NCBI RefSeq assembly: GCF_003002065.1
Contig: NZ_PVZG01000009.1
Span: forward strand, 62,001-126,000
Direction of reading: 5' to 3'
DNA from: Pseudosporangium ferrugineum
Lineage (GTDB): Bacteria; Actinomycetota; Actinomycetes; Mycobacteriales; Micromonosporaceae
DNA: 64,000 nt
Part shown: positions 25,745 through 34,692 of the stretch, piece after piece
Position numbering within the stretch: position 1 is the first letter of the stretch
Layout of the letters: each line of letters starts with the position of its first letter
Notes under the pieces: model-generated
Database searches by the model: none
Seen by the model: only the letters and a program-made list of their open reading frames with translations
What the model was told of the DNA's origin: nothing
Position numbers and translations under genes: made by a program

Positions 25745-26896
25745 GTGCACGTGTTGCTGCTGCTCAAAACCGCCAACGGTGGACTGTGGACGGTGCCGCA
25801 CATCGAGGAGCTGCGCGGCCGGGGCCATCGGGTCACGGTGCTGCTCCCGCCCGGGCCGGGCCGGCTCCGCGAGGCGCTGGACGAGCTGGGTGTGCCCACG
25901 GTGGAGAGCGCCTTCTCGTTCAGTTTCCGGCCGGCGCCGCGGACCCTGCTCGGGTTGTGGCGGCTACGCCGGCAGATCGGCGCCGTGGCGCCCGACGTGC
26001 TCCACTACCACCTCTACGCGTCCGCGCTCGCGGCCCGGTTGTGCAGCATCGGCCTGCGGCTGCCCCGGGTGCACATGGTCGCCGGTCCGCTCTATCTGGA
26101 GTCGCCGGTCATCCGTACGGCGGAGCGCGCGCTGGCCCGCCTCGACCACGTCACGGTCGCCGGCAGCGAGCACACCGCGGAGCGCTACCGGACGCTCGGC
26201 CTACCCGCCACCCGGACCCCGGTCATCCCGTACGGCGTGGACGTGTCCCGCTTCACCCCGCCGGACGCCGCGCGGCGCGCGCGGGCACGGGCGGCGCTCG
26301 GCCTCGACCCCGGCGCCTTCGTAGCGATCATGGTGGCCTACACGTACGCCCCCAAGCGCAGCGTGCACCGCGGGCGCGGGATCAAGGGGCACGACGTGCT
26401 GCTGGAGGCGTGGCAGGCGTTCGCCGCGCGGCACCCGTACGCCCGGCTCCTGCTCGTCGGCGGCGGGTTCGACGCCGCCGGGGAAAACCACCGGCGGGAG
26501 CTCATCGCCCGCTTCCGCCTCGCCGACGACCCCACCGTCGTCTGGCGGTCGTCGGTGCCCGACGTGCGGCTGATGTACGACGCCGCGGACGTGAGCGTCA
26601 GCCCGTCCCTGTCGGAGAACCACGGCGCCGCGGTGGAGGCCGGCGCCATGGGCGTCCCGTGCATCGTCAGCGACGCGGGGGCGTTGCCGGAGACGGTCGA
26701 CGCGCAATGCGGCTGGGTCGTGCCCCGAGGCGACGCCGGGGTCCTGCTGACGGCCCTCGAGGAGGCGCATCTCGCGTTCCTCTCCGGCGGCCTGCCGGCG
26801 CGCGGGGCGCGGGCCCGGGAGCGGATGGTCGAGCGGTTCGACCGGTGTGCCGCCGCCGCCCGGCTCGCCGACCTCATCGAGCGCGTGGCCCGATGA
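25745..26896 (+). CDS. GT4-type glycosyltransferase
   Basis: A 383-residue GT-B enzyme. The N-terminal acceptor domain starts HVLLLLKTANGGLWTVPHIEEL. The donor domain has a GADVSRFTPPD-like loop (YGVDVSRFTPPDAARRARAR), then RLLLVGGGFDAAGENHRRELI, and SPSLSENHGAAVEAGAMGVPC with the E-x7-E residues. GTG 25745 lies 6 nt after the acyltransferase stop, so it belongs to the same operon. The C-terminus ends 9 nt before the stop of the convergent phosphoglycosyl transferase. The specific sugar is unknown. Confidence 0.87.
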   Translation: MHVLLLLKTANGGLWTVPHIEELRGRGHRVTVLLPPGPGRLREALDELGVPTVESAFSFSFRPAPRTLLGLWRLRRQIGAVAPDVLHYHLYASALAARLCSIGLRLPRVHMVAGPLYLESPVIRTAERALARLDHVTVAGSEHTAERYRTLGLPATRTPVIPYGVDVSRFTPPDAARRARARAALGLDPGAFVAIMVAYTYAPKRSVHRGRGIKGHDVLLEAWQAFAARHPYARLLLVGGGFDAAGENHRRELIARFRLADDPTVVWRSSVPDVRLMYDAADVSVSPSLSENHGAAVEAGAMGVPCIVSDAGALPETVDAQCGWVVPRGDAGVLLTALEEAHLAFLSGGLPARGARARERMVERFDRCAAAARLADLIERVAR

Positions 26897-26905
26897 GTCC
26901 CCGCG

Positions 26906-27517
26906 TCACCTGTCGCTGCCGAGGAACTCCACCGTCGTCGGTACGCCGTGACCGGAGATCCCGTCGCGGGCCACCACCGTGCGCACGGTACGGGCCAGGA
27001 TGCGCAGGTCGAGGGCGGGGCCGCGCTCGTCGACGTACCGGACGTCGAGCGCGAACTTGTCCTCCCAGCCGAGCGCGTTCCGCCCGTTCACCTGGGCCAG
27101 GCCGGTGATGCCCGGGCGCACCTCGTGGCGCCGGGCCTGCTCGGGCGTGTACCGGTCGAGGTAGGCGGTCAGCAGCGGCCGGGGCCCGACGAAGCTCATG
27201 TCGCCCCGGAGCACGTTCCACAGGGTCGGCAGCTCGTCGAGGCTGGTGGCCCGCAGCAGCTGTCCGGCCCGGGTCATCCGCTGGGCGTCCTGCGCGATCC
27301 CGGCCGCCCCGCCGTCCGGCGTCATCGTCCGGAACTTCACCAGCGGGAACGGCCTGCCGAGGCGGCCGGCGCGAACCTGCCGGAACAGGACCGGCCGGCC
27401 GAGGGTGACCGCGACGAAGCAGCCGACGGCGAGCAGCACCGGCGAGAGCACGAGCAGGCCGCCGGCCGCCCCCGCGATGTCGGCCAGCCGCTTCACGACG
27501 TCGTAGCGCCGAGTCAC
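26906..27517 (-). CDS. Phosphoglycosyl transferase (priming sugar transferase)
   Basis: A 203-residue monotopic phosphoglycosyl transferase of the bacterial sugar-transferase family (PglC/WcaJ C-terminal domain size). The N-terminal reentrant helix (LADIAGAAGGLLVLSPVLLA) is followed by PVLFRQVRAGRLGRPFPLVKFRTM. The catalytic pair sits in SLDELPTLWNVLRGDMSFVGPRP, and GITGLAQVNGRN follows. It transfers a sugar-1-phosphate to undecaprenyl phosphate, starting repeat-unit synthesis. It is divergent from the phosphatase gene (71-bp gap). Confidence 0.9.
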   Translation of the reverse strand: MTRRYDVVKRLADIAGAAGGLLVLSPVLLAVGCFVAVTLGRPVLFRQVRAGRLGRPFPLVKFRTMTPDGGAAGIAQDAQRMTRAGQLLRATSLDELPTLWNVLRGDMSFVGPRPLLTAYLDRYTPEQARRHEVRPGITGLAQVNGRNALGWEDKFALDVRYVDERGPALDLRILARTVRTVVARDGISGHGVPTTVEFLGSDR

Positions 27518-27588
27518 CCTCGCCCCTCGGAACTTTCGGTCATAGTGGACATCAGCCGTTCTTCGCCCGACGCTCCGGAAGGACCACC

Positions 27589-28182
27589 GTGACCGCGGAC
27601 CGCTTCGCCGTCCTGATCGTCTGCCACGCGAACCTGTGCCGCTCGCCGATGGCGGAATACCTGCTGCGCCACGCCCTCGAGAGCCGGCTCGGCCCCGCGG
27701 CCGGCGGGCTCGAGATCCTCAGCGCCGGCACCGACGCGTGGGCGGACCTCCCGATGCACCCGCTGTCGGTCGAGGCGCTCGGCGAGCACGGCCTCGACGG
27801 CACGGCGTTCCGTTCCCGCCGGCTCACCCCCGCGCTGGTGAAGCGGGCCGATCTCGTGCTCACCGCCACCCGGCGGCAGCGGTCCGTCGCCGTCGCCATG
27901 GAGCCCGCGGCGGTGAAGCACGCGTTCACCCTCCCCCAGTTCGGGCGGCTGGCCGCCGAGGTCGCCGTCGCGGCGCCGCTGGAACCGGGCACCCCGGCGC
28001 AGCGGCTCGGGCGCATCATCGAGCGCATCCCGATGGTGCGGGGTCACCTGCCCGTACCCCCGGCGGAGCAGGACGAGATCGCCGACCCCGTACGGATGCC
28101 GATCGAGGTCTTCCGCCGCTGCGCCCACGAGCTCGACCGGATCGCCGGCGTGACGGCGCAGCTCATCGCCCCGAGCCGATAG
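27589..28182 (+). CDS. Low-molecular-weight protein tyrosine phosphatase (Wzb-like)
   Basis: A 197-residue cytoplasmic phosphatase. The P-loop VCHANLCRSP gives the C-x5-R-S signature (Cys-12, Arg-18). The Asp-Pro loop (IADPVRMP) near residue 165 provides the general acid. It is somewhat longer than the usual 150-165 aa because of an insertion near residues 140-160. It should dephosphorylate the tyrosine cluster of the adjacent BY-kinase. Its last 20 bp overlap the 3' end of that kinase gene on the other strand. Confidence 0.88.
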   Translation: MTADRFAVLIVCHANLCRSPMAEYLLRHALESRLGPAAGGLEILSAGTDAWADLPMHPLSVEALGEHGLDGTAFRSRRLTPALVKRADLVLTATRRQRSVAVAMEPAAVKHAFTLPQFGRLAAEVAVAAPLEPGTPAQRLGRIIERIPMVRGHLPVPPAEQDEIADPVRMPIEVFRRCAHELDRIAGVTAQLIAPSR

Positions 28183-29644
28183 GTTCGTCGAGCCGGCGCT
28201 CCGGCGCGGACTCCGGCTCGCCGCACGCCATGAGGTCGCGCAGCTCGGTGGTGGCCGGCGCGCGCATCCGGTCCCGCCAGGCGCCGCGCCGGTGCTGGCT
28301 GGTCATGCCGTACTGCTCGTAGTAGTAGCCCTCGGGGCCCTTCGCCGAGACCATGTTGAAGACGCAGCCCAGCAGCCGGGCGTCGACGGACTGCAGCGCC
28401 CGGGCCGCGGTCTGGATCTGCGAGCTCGTGGTCTTGTGGGACCGGGCGAGCAGCAGCGCCCCGTCGGCGCGGGCGGCGACCACGGCGCCGTCGGTCACCG
28501 GCAGCAGCGGCGGGCAGTCCACGATGACCATGTCGTACTGCTCGCGGAACTGCTCCAGCAGGTCGGCCATGTGCTGCGAGCCCAGCAGCTCGCTGGGGTT
28601 CGGCGGCAGCGAGCCGCTCGGCAGCGCCCACATCCCCTCGCTCCACGGCTGCACGACGTCGGCGATCGACGCGCGGCCGGCGAGGACGGTGGTCAGCCCC
28701 ACCGCGCCCTCCAGGCCGAGGTAGTCGGCGATCCGGGGCCGGCGCAGGTCCGCGTCGATGAGGAGCACCCGCTGCCCGGCCTCGGCGAAGAGACCGGCGA
28801 GCGTGCAGGCGGTCGACGACTTGCCCTCGCCCGGCATCGCGCTGGTGATGACCAGCGTCTTGACCGGCCGGTCCACGTCGACGAACTGGAGGTTCGTCCG
28901 CAGTTGCCGCAGCGCCTCGGACCGCGGCGAGTGCCCGCTGCCGGTGAGCCGCAGCGGACCGGAACGGGCGTCCGCGTCGAACGGGACCCCGGCCAGCACC
29001 GGCGCCCCGGCGAGCTCGTGGAGGGCGTCCGCCGTCTTGACCGTGGTGTCGAGCGTCTCGCGCAGCACGGCGGCGACGCCCCCGGCCAGCAGGCCGAGCA
29101 GGGCCGCCAGGGCGAGATTCCGCAGCGGCTTCGGCGACACCGGGGTGTCACCGCCCGTCGGGCCGGCGACCACCTCGACCTTGATCGGGGAGGCGGTGCG
29201 GTCGCGCGGAGTCTCCAGCGCCTCGACCATCGTCGTGAACTCGCGGGCGAGGACCCCGGCGATCAGGCGCGACCGTTCCGCGGAGCCGTCCGTGACGGTC
29301 GCCTGCAGCAGCACCGTCTCGGGCAGCGCCTCGGCGGTGATGCGCTCGCGGACCTCGGCCGGGGTGAGTTCCAGCCCGGGGGTCTTCGCCGCGACCACCT
29401 TCGCCAGCCGGTCGCCGGTCAGCAGGGTCGCGTACGACTTCACCCGCTGCTGCGAGAAGAGCCCGCCCTGGTACGCGTCGGTCACCCCGTTGTTGGGAGT
29501 GGTGACGAAGAAGGTCACCGACGTGGCGTACTGCGGCGTCATCTGCGACGTGAGGATGCCGGCGAGCCCGCAGGCCACTCCGATCCCCGCGAGCAGCATC
29601 CACCACCGCTTGCGCAGGACCCGCAGATAATCCCGCACGTCCAT
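28163..29644 (-). CDS. Polysaccharide co-polymerase / BY-type tyrosine kinase (Wzz-Wzc fusion)
   Basis: A 493-residue protein. The Wzz domain (residues 1-~200) is bounded by two membrane helices (about 14-34 and 180-200). It is followed by a cytoplasmic BY-kinase with Walker A MPGEGKSS, Walker A' LLIDADLRRP and Walker B VIVDCPPL. A C-terminal Tyr cluster (GYYYEQYGM) is the likely autophosphorylation site. It controls chain length and export. ATG 29644 has GGGAGG 5 nt upstream. The last 20 nt overlap the phosphatase gene tail to tail. Confidence 0.92.
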   Translation of the reverse strand: MDVRDYLRVLRKRWWMLLAGIGVACGLAGILTSQMTPQYATSVTFFVTTPNNGVTDAYQGGLFSQQRVKSYATLLTGDRLAKVVAAKTPGLELTPAEVRERITAEALPETVLLQATVTDGSAERSRLIAGVLAREFTTMVEALETPRDRTASPIKVEVVAGPTGGDTPVSPKPLRNLALAALLGLLAGGVAAVLRETLDTTVKTADALHELAGAPVLAGVPFDADARSGPLRLTGSGHSPRSEALRQLRTNLQFVDVDRPVKTLVITSAMPGEGKSSTACTLAGLFAEAGQRVLLIDADLRRPRIADYLGLEGAVGLTTVLAGRASIADVVQPWSEGMWALPSGSLPPNPSELLGSQHMADLLEQFREQYDMVIVDCPPLLPVTDGAVVAARADGALLLARSHKTTSSQIQTAARALQSVDARLLGCVFNMVSAKGPEGYYYEQYGMTSQHRRGAWRDRMRAPATTELRDLMACGEPESAPERRLDEPIGSGR

Positions 29645-29788
29645 GTGACCTCCCGCGGATCGGCTAAAAGATGCCAAAAGGGTATAACCGTTCCCCGTAC
29701 CAGCGGGAGGAATCGTCACTTTTGCGGCCATGGGGCCGAACCCTTATATAACGTCGCCTCCATCACCTACGTGCAGCGAGGGGACACC
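29645..29788. promoter_or_regulatory. AT-rich divergent promoter region (BY-kinase / CapD-like gene)
   Basis: A 144-bp gap between divergent starts. It contains AT-rich stretches that stand out in this genome: TATAAC at 29747-29752, a likely -10 for the rightward gene, and on the minus strand TTATAC near 29680-29690, a likely -10 for the kinase gene. An AAAAG-N5-AAAAG pair lies between them. No regulator was identified. Confidence 0.45.
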
Positions 29789-31645
29789 GTGGCAGTGCAC
29801 TCGACGATCGCCCCGGTAGGCGGCGGCCTGCGGCGAATCGGACCGCTTCTGCTGGATCAGACGGCCTGGGCGGCAGGCATCATGCTGGCCGTCATCGCCC
29901 GGTACGGCCTGGCGATGGACGCCCCGCTCCTCGCCCGCGCGGCCGGCGCGGCCCTGGCGGCAGCCCTGGTCCACAGCGCGGTCGGCCACCTCGGCTACCT
30001 CTACCGCGGGCGCTACCGCTACGGCACCTTCGACGAGGCGCGGGCGGTCGCCGGCTCGGCCGTCATCACCTCGCAGATCCTGCTGATCGCGGACCTGCTC
30101 GTCCCGGCCCGGCCGGTGCCGGCCAGCGCCCCGCTGCTCGGCGGCGCGGTCGCCCTCGTGCTCATGCTCGCCGCGCGTTACGTACGGCGCGTCCAGCGGG
30201 AACGCCTGCACCGTCCCGATCCCGAGACGACGACGCCGGTGGTGCTCTTCGGCGCCGGCGCCACCGGGATCAGCGTGCTGCGCTCGATGCTGACCGACCC
30301 GCGCAGCGTGTACCGGCCGGTCGGGCTCCTCGACGACGACCCCGCCAAACGGCACCTGCGGGCCTGCGGCGTACCCGTGCTCGGCTCCCGCCGCGACCTG
30401 GCCGCCGCCCTCACCGCGACCCGGGCCACCACGGTGGTCTTCTGCGTCGCCAACGCGGACGCCGCGCTGATCCGCTCGATCCGCGGGATCACCCTCGGCG
30501 CGGGGGCCGAGTTCAAGGTGGTGCCCTCGATGAGCGAGCTCATCGACACCCGGGTCGAGGTGGCGGACGTCCGCGACGTCCAGATCACCGACCTGCTCGG
30601 GCGCCACCAGGTCGACACCGACGTGGAAGCGGTCGCCGGATTCCTCACCGGCAAACGCGTGCTGGTCCTCGGGGCGGGCGGGTCGATCGGGTCGGAGCTG
30701 TGCCGCCAGATCGACCGCTACCAGCCCGCCGAACTGCTGATGCTCGACCGCGACGAGTCCGCGCTGCACGCCGTCCAGCTGTCCCTGCGCGGACGGGCCC
30801 TGCTCGACGACCCGGCCATCATCCTGGCCGACCTGCGGGACGCCGACACCATCCGGCACGTGTTCGCGACCCGGCGCCCCCAGGTGGTGTTCCACGCGGC
30901 GGCGCTGAAGCATCTGCCGCTGCTCGAGCGCTACCCGGCCGAGGCGCTGTACACCAACGTGTGGGGCACCCTCGACGTCCTCGAGGCGGCCCGCGACGTC
31001 GAACGGTTCGTCAACATCTCCACCGACAAGGCCGCCGACCCGGTGAGCGTGCTGGGGTATTCGAAGCGCATCACCGAACGCCTCACGGCCCACACGGCGC
31101 GGGTCAGCCCGGGCACTTTCCTCAGCGTCCGCTTCGGCAACGTCCTCGGCAGCCGCGGTTCCGTCCTGACCGCCTTCAGCGCCCAGATCGCGGCCGGCGG
31201 CCCCCTGACGGTGACCGACCCGGAGGTCACCCGCTACCTGATGACCATTCAGGAGGCGGTCCAGCTCGTCATCCAGGCGGCCGCGATCGGCCGCGACGGC
31301 GAGGCGCTGGTGCTGGAGATGGGCAAGCCCGTGAAGATCGCCGAACTGGCCCGCCAGATGGCGGCCCTGGCCTCGAAACCGGTGGCGATCGAATACGGCA
31401 GGCTGCGGCCCGGCGAGAAACTGCACGAGGACCTTTTCGGTACGGGCGAGTTCGACGTACGGCCCCTGCACCCGGCCATCTCCCACGTGCCGGTGCCACC
31501 TCTGGACCCGGAGCGCGTACGCCTGCTCAACCCGTACGCCGAGCCCCCGGTCCTCGCGGCCGAACTGGCCCGCCTCTGCGTGGACGACACGGCCACCGCC
31601 GCGGCGCCCGGCGGCGTCCTCGCCTCCGTCGACCGCTCCTCCTAG
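29789..31645 (+). CDS. CapD/PglF-like membrane UDP-sugar 4,6-dehydratase
   Basis: A 618-residue protein. Four N-terminal transmembrane helices (about residues 15-125) are followed by a CoA-binding-like Rossmann domain (VLFGAGATGISVLRSML) and a C-terminal short-chain dehydrogenase with GAGGSIGSELCRQ (NAD(P)-binding), STDKAADP and VLGYSKR. In the usual YxxxK position the Tyr is Leu; members of this dehydratase family often have Met there. It should make a 4-keto-6-deoxy sugar nucleotide for the exopolysaccharide. GTG 29789 is preceded by GAGGGG. Confidence 0.87.
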   Translation: MAVHSTIAPVGGGLRRIGPLLLDQTAWAAGIMLAVIARYGLAMDAPLLARAAGAALAAALVHSAVGHLGYLYRGRYRYGTFDEARAVAGSAVITSQILLIADLLVPARPVPASAPLLGGAVALVLMLAARYVRRVQRERLHRPDPETTTPVVLFGAGATGISVLRSMLTDPRSVYRPVGLLDDDPAKRHLRACGVPVLGSRRDLAAALTATRATTVVFCVANADAALIRSIRGITLGAGAEFKVVPSMSELIDTRVEVADVRDVQITDLLGRHQVDTDVEAVAGFLTGKRVLVLGAGGSIGSELCRQIDRYQPAELLMLDRDESALHAVQLSLRGRALLDDPAIILADLRDADTIRHVFATRRPQVVFHAAALKHLPLLERYPAEALYTNVWGTLDVLEAARDVERFVNISTDKAADPVSVLGYSKRITERLTAHTARVSPGTFLSVRFGNVLGSRGSVLTAFSAQIAAGGPLTVTDPEVTRYLMTIQEAVQLVIQAAAIGRDGEALVLEMGKPVKIAELARQMAALASKPVAIEYGRLRPGEKLHEDLFGTGEFDVRPLHPAISHVPVPPLDPERVRLLNPYAEPPVLAAELARLCVDDTATAAAPGGVLASVDRSS

Positions 31646-31651
31646 CCCTTC

Positions 31652-31840
31652 CTAGTCGGCGGTCAGCCGGGACTTGTCGCGCTGCACCAGGAACGACCGC
31701 GACCGGGTCCACTGCCCGGGGCACACGCCGCGCCGCCGCAGCGACCGCAGGGCGCCCTCGGCGGAATAGACGCCCAGCATGCCGGCTCCCCCGGCCACCA
31801 CGGCCTGCAGCACGTCCGCCCAGCTCAGCACCAGATCCAC
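31652..31840 (-). CDS. Small hypothetical protein with possible membrane segment
   Basis: A 62-residue protein that I do not recognise. The N-terminus is hydrophobic (LVLSWADVLQAVVAGGAGMLGVYSA) and the C-terminus is basic (RSLRRRG, QRDKSR), consistent with a small membrane-associated peptide. GAGGAG lies 7 nt before the ATG at 31840, a good ribosome site that argues for expression. It converges with the dehydratase gene (6-nt gap) and is divergent from the diguanylate cyclase. Confidence 0.5.
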   Translation of the reverse strand: MDLVLSWADVLQAVVAGGAGMLGVYSAEGALRSLRRRGVCPGQWTRSRSFLVQRDKSRLTAD

Positions 31841-31934
31841 TCCTCGGTCGTCGATACCGCACCCATTCGGCCGCGGGGGCCCGGCCTTTACGAACCTCGC
31901 TCAGACGGTCGCCCCGGCTGCCGAAGAGCAGGGT

Positions 31935-33350
31935 ATGTCTTCGTCGATCCTGCGTAAGGTCGCCCTCGCCTGCGCCGTGCTGCTCGGCTTCGGATTGGTC
32001 GCCGGTGCCGGCTTCTACCTCGCGCACACCCAGGCCGGCTCCCGGGCCAGCGTGCTGCAGGCCTTCGACGAGCGCGCCCGGCTGGCCGCCGGACTGACCG
32101 GCGACACGCTGCTGGCCAGCGACCCGAAGACCCGCGAGTTGGCGACGGCCGCCTTCGCCTCGGACGGCGACGCGCTCACCGAGGCCCTCGTGAGCACCCT
32201 CGACGCCTCCCTCCCCTGGATGGCCGTCATCAAGCCGGACGGGACCCCGCTCGGCGCGTCGTCGGACAGCGCCCTGAGCCGGGTCGCGAAGCTGGGCGGC
32301 GACGGCGCCCTCGACCGGGCACTCCGCACGGGCATGATCGCGTTCAGCGACCTCGTCACCGAGGACGGCGTCTCGTGGGTCTACGCCTTCCAGCCGTACA
32401 GCGTCGGCGGCGGCACCCGCATCCTGGTCATGCCGCAGCGTGCGACGGACATCAACATCCTGCTGCACAGCGTCGTCAGCGTGGCGGGCGCGAAGACGTA
32501 CGTCGTCGACAGCACCGGCCACGTGATCGTCGCGGCGGACGCCACCGCAATCGGCGCGAAACTCCCCGACACCGCCCTCGCCGCGGCGGCGAGCAAGCCC
32601 GGCCGCGGAGTGGTGAATCACAACCAGTTCGTCGCCGGCGACGTCTCCGGCAGCGACTGGCTTGCGATCGTCGTGACTCCCCGCGCCGCCCTGCTGGCCC
32701 CGTACGACCGCACGGCCCGCAGCGCCTGGCTCATCTTCGCCGCCTTCGCCGCCGCCGTGGTCCTGATGATGGTCATCGGCGCGGGCATGCTGACCAGCTC
32801 GGCACGCGTCGCCCACGCCCGCCTCCACGACCAGCTCACCGGCCTCCCGACCCGCGCCCTGTTCCTCCAGAGCACCGAGGCCGCCATCGGCCAGTGGCGC
32901 CGCGAGTACGCGACCTCGGGCCCCGCCAGCGGCCCGGTCGCGGCCCTCTTCCTGGACCTGGACGGCTTCAAACCGGTCAACGACACGTACGGCCACGCCG
33001 CCGGCGACGCGCTCCTGAAGGCGGTCGCGGAACGACTCGTCGCGGCAACCCGCCCGGAGGACTTCGTGAGCCGCTTCGGCGGCGACGAATTCCTGGTGCT
33101 CTGCCGCGGCCTCCAGACCGAGGACGACGCCTTCGCCGTGGCGGACCGCATCCAGAACTACCTCAACGAGCCCTTCGAGGTCCTCGGCCAGACGGTCCGC
33201 ATCGGCGTCTCCATCGGCATAGCCACCGTAGGCGAGTACGCCGACCAGGCCGAATCCCTGATCCACAACGCCGACACGGCCCTCTACCAGGCCAAGAACA
33301 ACGGCCGCGGCCGCATCGAACGCTTCACCCCAGACATGGCCCCCGCCTGA
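31935..33350 (+). CDS. Membrane diguanylate cyclase with Cache-like sensor domain
   Basis: A 471-residue protein. Membrane helices near residues 7-29 and 258-282 flank an extracytoplasmic ~225-residue region with Cache-like features (WMAVIKPDGTPLGASSDSAL; TYVVDSTGHVIVAAD). The C-terminal GGDEF domain begins HDQLTGLPTRALF and has FLDLDGFKPVNDTYGH and an intact RFGGDEFLVL active site. An RPED inhibitory site lies five residues upstream. It should make c-di-GMP and be product-inhibited. Lying between the polysaccharide and accessory genes, it could tune attachment. The terminator is at 33362. Confidence 0.9.
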   Translation: MSSSILRKVALACAVLLGFGLVAGAGFYLAHTQAGSRASVLQAFDERARLAAGLTGDTLLASDPKTRELATAAFASDGDALTEALVSTLDASLPWMAVIKPDGTPLGASSDSALSRVAKLGGDGALDRALRTGMIAFSDLVTEDGVSWVYAFQPYSVGGGTRILVMPQRATDINILLHSVVSVAGAKTYVVDSTGHVIVAADATAIGAKLPDTALAAAASKPGRGVVNHNQFVAGDVSGSDWLAIVVTPRAALLAPYDRTARSAWLIFAAFAAAVVLMMVIGAGMLTSSARVAHARLHDQLTGLPTRALFLQSTEAAIGQWRREYATSGPASGPVAALFLDLDGFKPVNDTYGHAAGDALLKAVAERLVAATRPEDFVSRFGGDEFLVLCRGLQTEDDAFAVADRIQNYLNEPFEVLGQTVRIGVSIGIATVGEYADQAESLIHNADTALYQAKNNGRGRIERFTPDMAPA

Positions 33351-33361
33351 GCCGTCAGGGA

Positions 33362-33395
33362 AGCGCGGTCACGTGCGCTCGGACGTGACCGCGCT
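33362..33395 (+). terminator. Hairpin terminator of the diguanylate cyclase gene
   Basis: Perfect 13-bp stem AGCGCGGTCACGT / ACGTGACCGCGCT with an 8-nt loop, 11 nt after the stop codon. Confidence 0.7.
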
Positions 33396-33462
33396 ACCCA
33401 TCGGCGGACCGGGTAGCCCTGGCCCGTTACCAGCACCGCAGCGCGGCGTACAACGCCGGCCC

Positions 33463-33496
33463 GACGAGCGGGGGCGGAACCCCGCCCCCGCTCGTC
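33463..33496 (-). terminator. Hairpin terminator of the Gly-rich orphan gene
   Basis: Perfect 15-bp stem GACGAGCGGGGGCGG / CCGCCCCCGCTCGTC with a 4-nt loop, 12 nt beyond the stop (minus strand) of the orphan gene. Confidence 0.7.
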
Positions 33497-33508
33497 CAGG
33501 AATGCCGC

Positions 33509-34627
33509 TCACCTAGCGTAGTGAACCTGCTTCTTCTGCTGGCCAGTGCTCTTCCGATGCGGCTTCGGCTGCTCCGTGACCATGTACGCGTCGGTGGTAC
33601 TGGTCCGATTCGGCCCGGCATGGCCATAGGAGAACGCCGTCGACGAGTCAACCGGGTTGCTGATATTCAAGTTCGACATGTCTTGAAGCAGCGAATCGTC
33701 GGCTGGCATCTGCGTGGGTGATTGCGCAAAGTGCGTCGGCGAGCCGCCGGGAGACACCGGCGAGCCACTGCCCTGCGTCTGCGTGTGGTCATGGCCGCCG
33801 AAGTCGACACTCTGCCATCCGCCCTGCGGCGCCACTCCGCTCGAAGAACCGTAGGGAGCCTGAAAACCGCTCGAAGAGCCGAAGGTCGGCTGATTGTAGG
33901 TCGACAGTTCCGGTTCCGGTGAGGCCGGCCGCGACGGGTATTGGTTGGGGTGGGGCGCCGATGCGGTCAGTTCGACGTCGGCCGTCGCCTCCAGGTCGTC
34001 CGCCGGAGCTTTACCTTTTTCCGCCCTGTTCGTTGCCCACTGGCCCAGGCCGGCGCCCGCCATGGTCGCAAACGTGCCACCGCCCTGCAGGAAATTGCCC
34101 AGGGTCTCGGTCTCTTCATTACCACCGAGGTACTCGCCGGCTGCTTTCATACCTCCACCGGCCACGGCGCTGGCGGTGTAACCCGCGAGCATCACGGGAT
34201 TGAACGGCCCCGCGCCGGTGAAACCGTTGTAGGCTTCCTTATACATCCCGGCAACGGCCGGAAGCGCCTCGATCGCGGCACCGACCGCCTTGCCGGTCGA
34301 ATTGCCCATCATCTGGCCGATAGCCGTACCCGTCCCGGATGCCACGGCGCCGTACTCCTGCAGCGTCTTGAACATCGGACCGTTGGGGTTCGCGCGCTGC
34401 TTGACCCACTCAAACCAACCTTGCGACGAAGCATGCTCCGGCTCGGCGATTGCCATGTCAACCGCTTGCAAAGTCTGATCGGGATCTACTCCGGCGGCCA
34501 CCGCCAGATCGGCGAGTTCCTGGGATGCCCGTCGGCCAAAATTGACGGGCTGGTAGGTGGTTCTGCGCCGCAGTTGATTGCTGTTACTTGACTGATTTTT
34601 CCTACTTGACCGACTTCCGCTTCCCAC
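33509..34627 (-). CDS. Unrecognised Gly/Ser-rich protein, accessory region
   Basis: A 372-residue protein that I cannot assign. The N-terminal ~25 residues are Ser/Arg/Asn-rich and basic. Residues ~30-80 form a charged helical segment (RRASQELADLAVAAGVDPDQ). Residues ~90-200 are Gly/Ala-rich, with glycine-zipper-like spacing (GTGTAIGQMMGNSTGKAVGAAIE; ASAVAGGGMKAAGEYLGG), possibly membrane-active. The C-terminal ~160 residues are disordered, rich in Ser/Pro/Gln/His/Gly. No signal peptide is seen. Base composition is visibly less GC-rich than the neighbours and more A/T-ending codons are used, suggesting acquisition. It lies 65 bp downstream of the DUF4913 gene. Confidence 0.72.
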   Translation of the reverse strand: MGSGSRSSRKNQSSNSNQLRRRTTYQPVNFGRRASQELADLAVAAGVDPDQTLQAVDMAIAEPEHASSQGWFEWVKQRANPNGPMFKTLQEYGAVASGTGTAIGQMMGNSTGKAVGAAIEALPAVAGMYKEAYNGFTGAGPFNPVMLAGYTASAVAGGGMKAAGEYLGGNEETETLGNFLQGGGTFATMAGAGLGQWATNRAEKGKAPADDLEATADVELTASAPHPNQYPSRPASPEPELSTYNQPTFGSSSGFQAPYGSSSGVAPQGGWQSVDFGGHDHTQTQGSGSPVSPGGSPTHFAQSPTQMPADDSLLQDMSNLNISNPVDSSTAFSYGHAGPNRTSTTDAYMVTEQPKPHRKSTGQQKKQVHYAR

Positions 34628-34692
34628 GATTCCTCCTGAAGATCAGTGGACTCTGTCCATCGCCGTTGCAACGGACACGAATAGGTCGAGGT

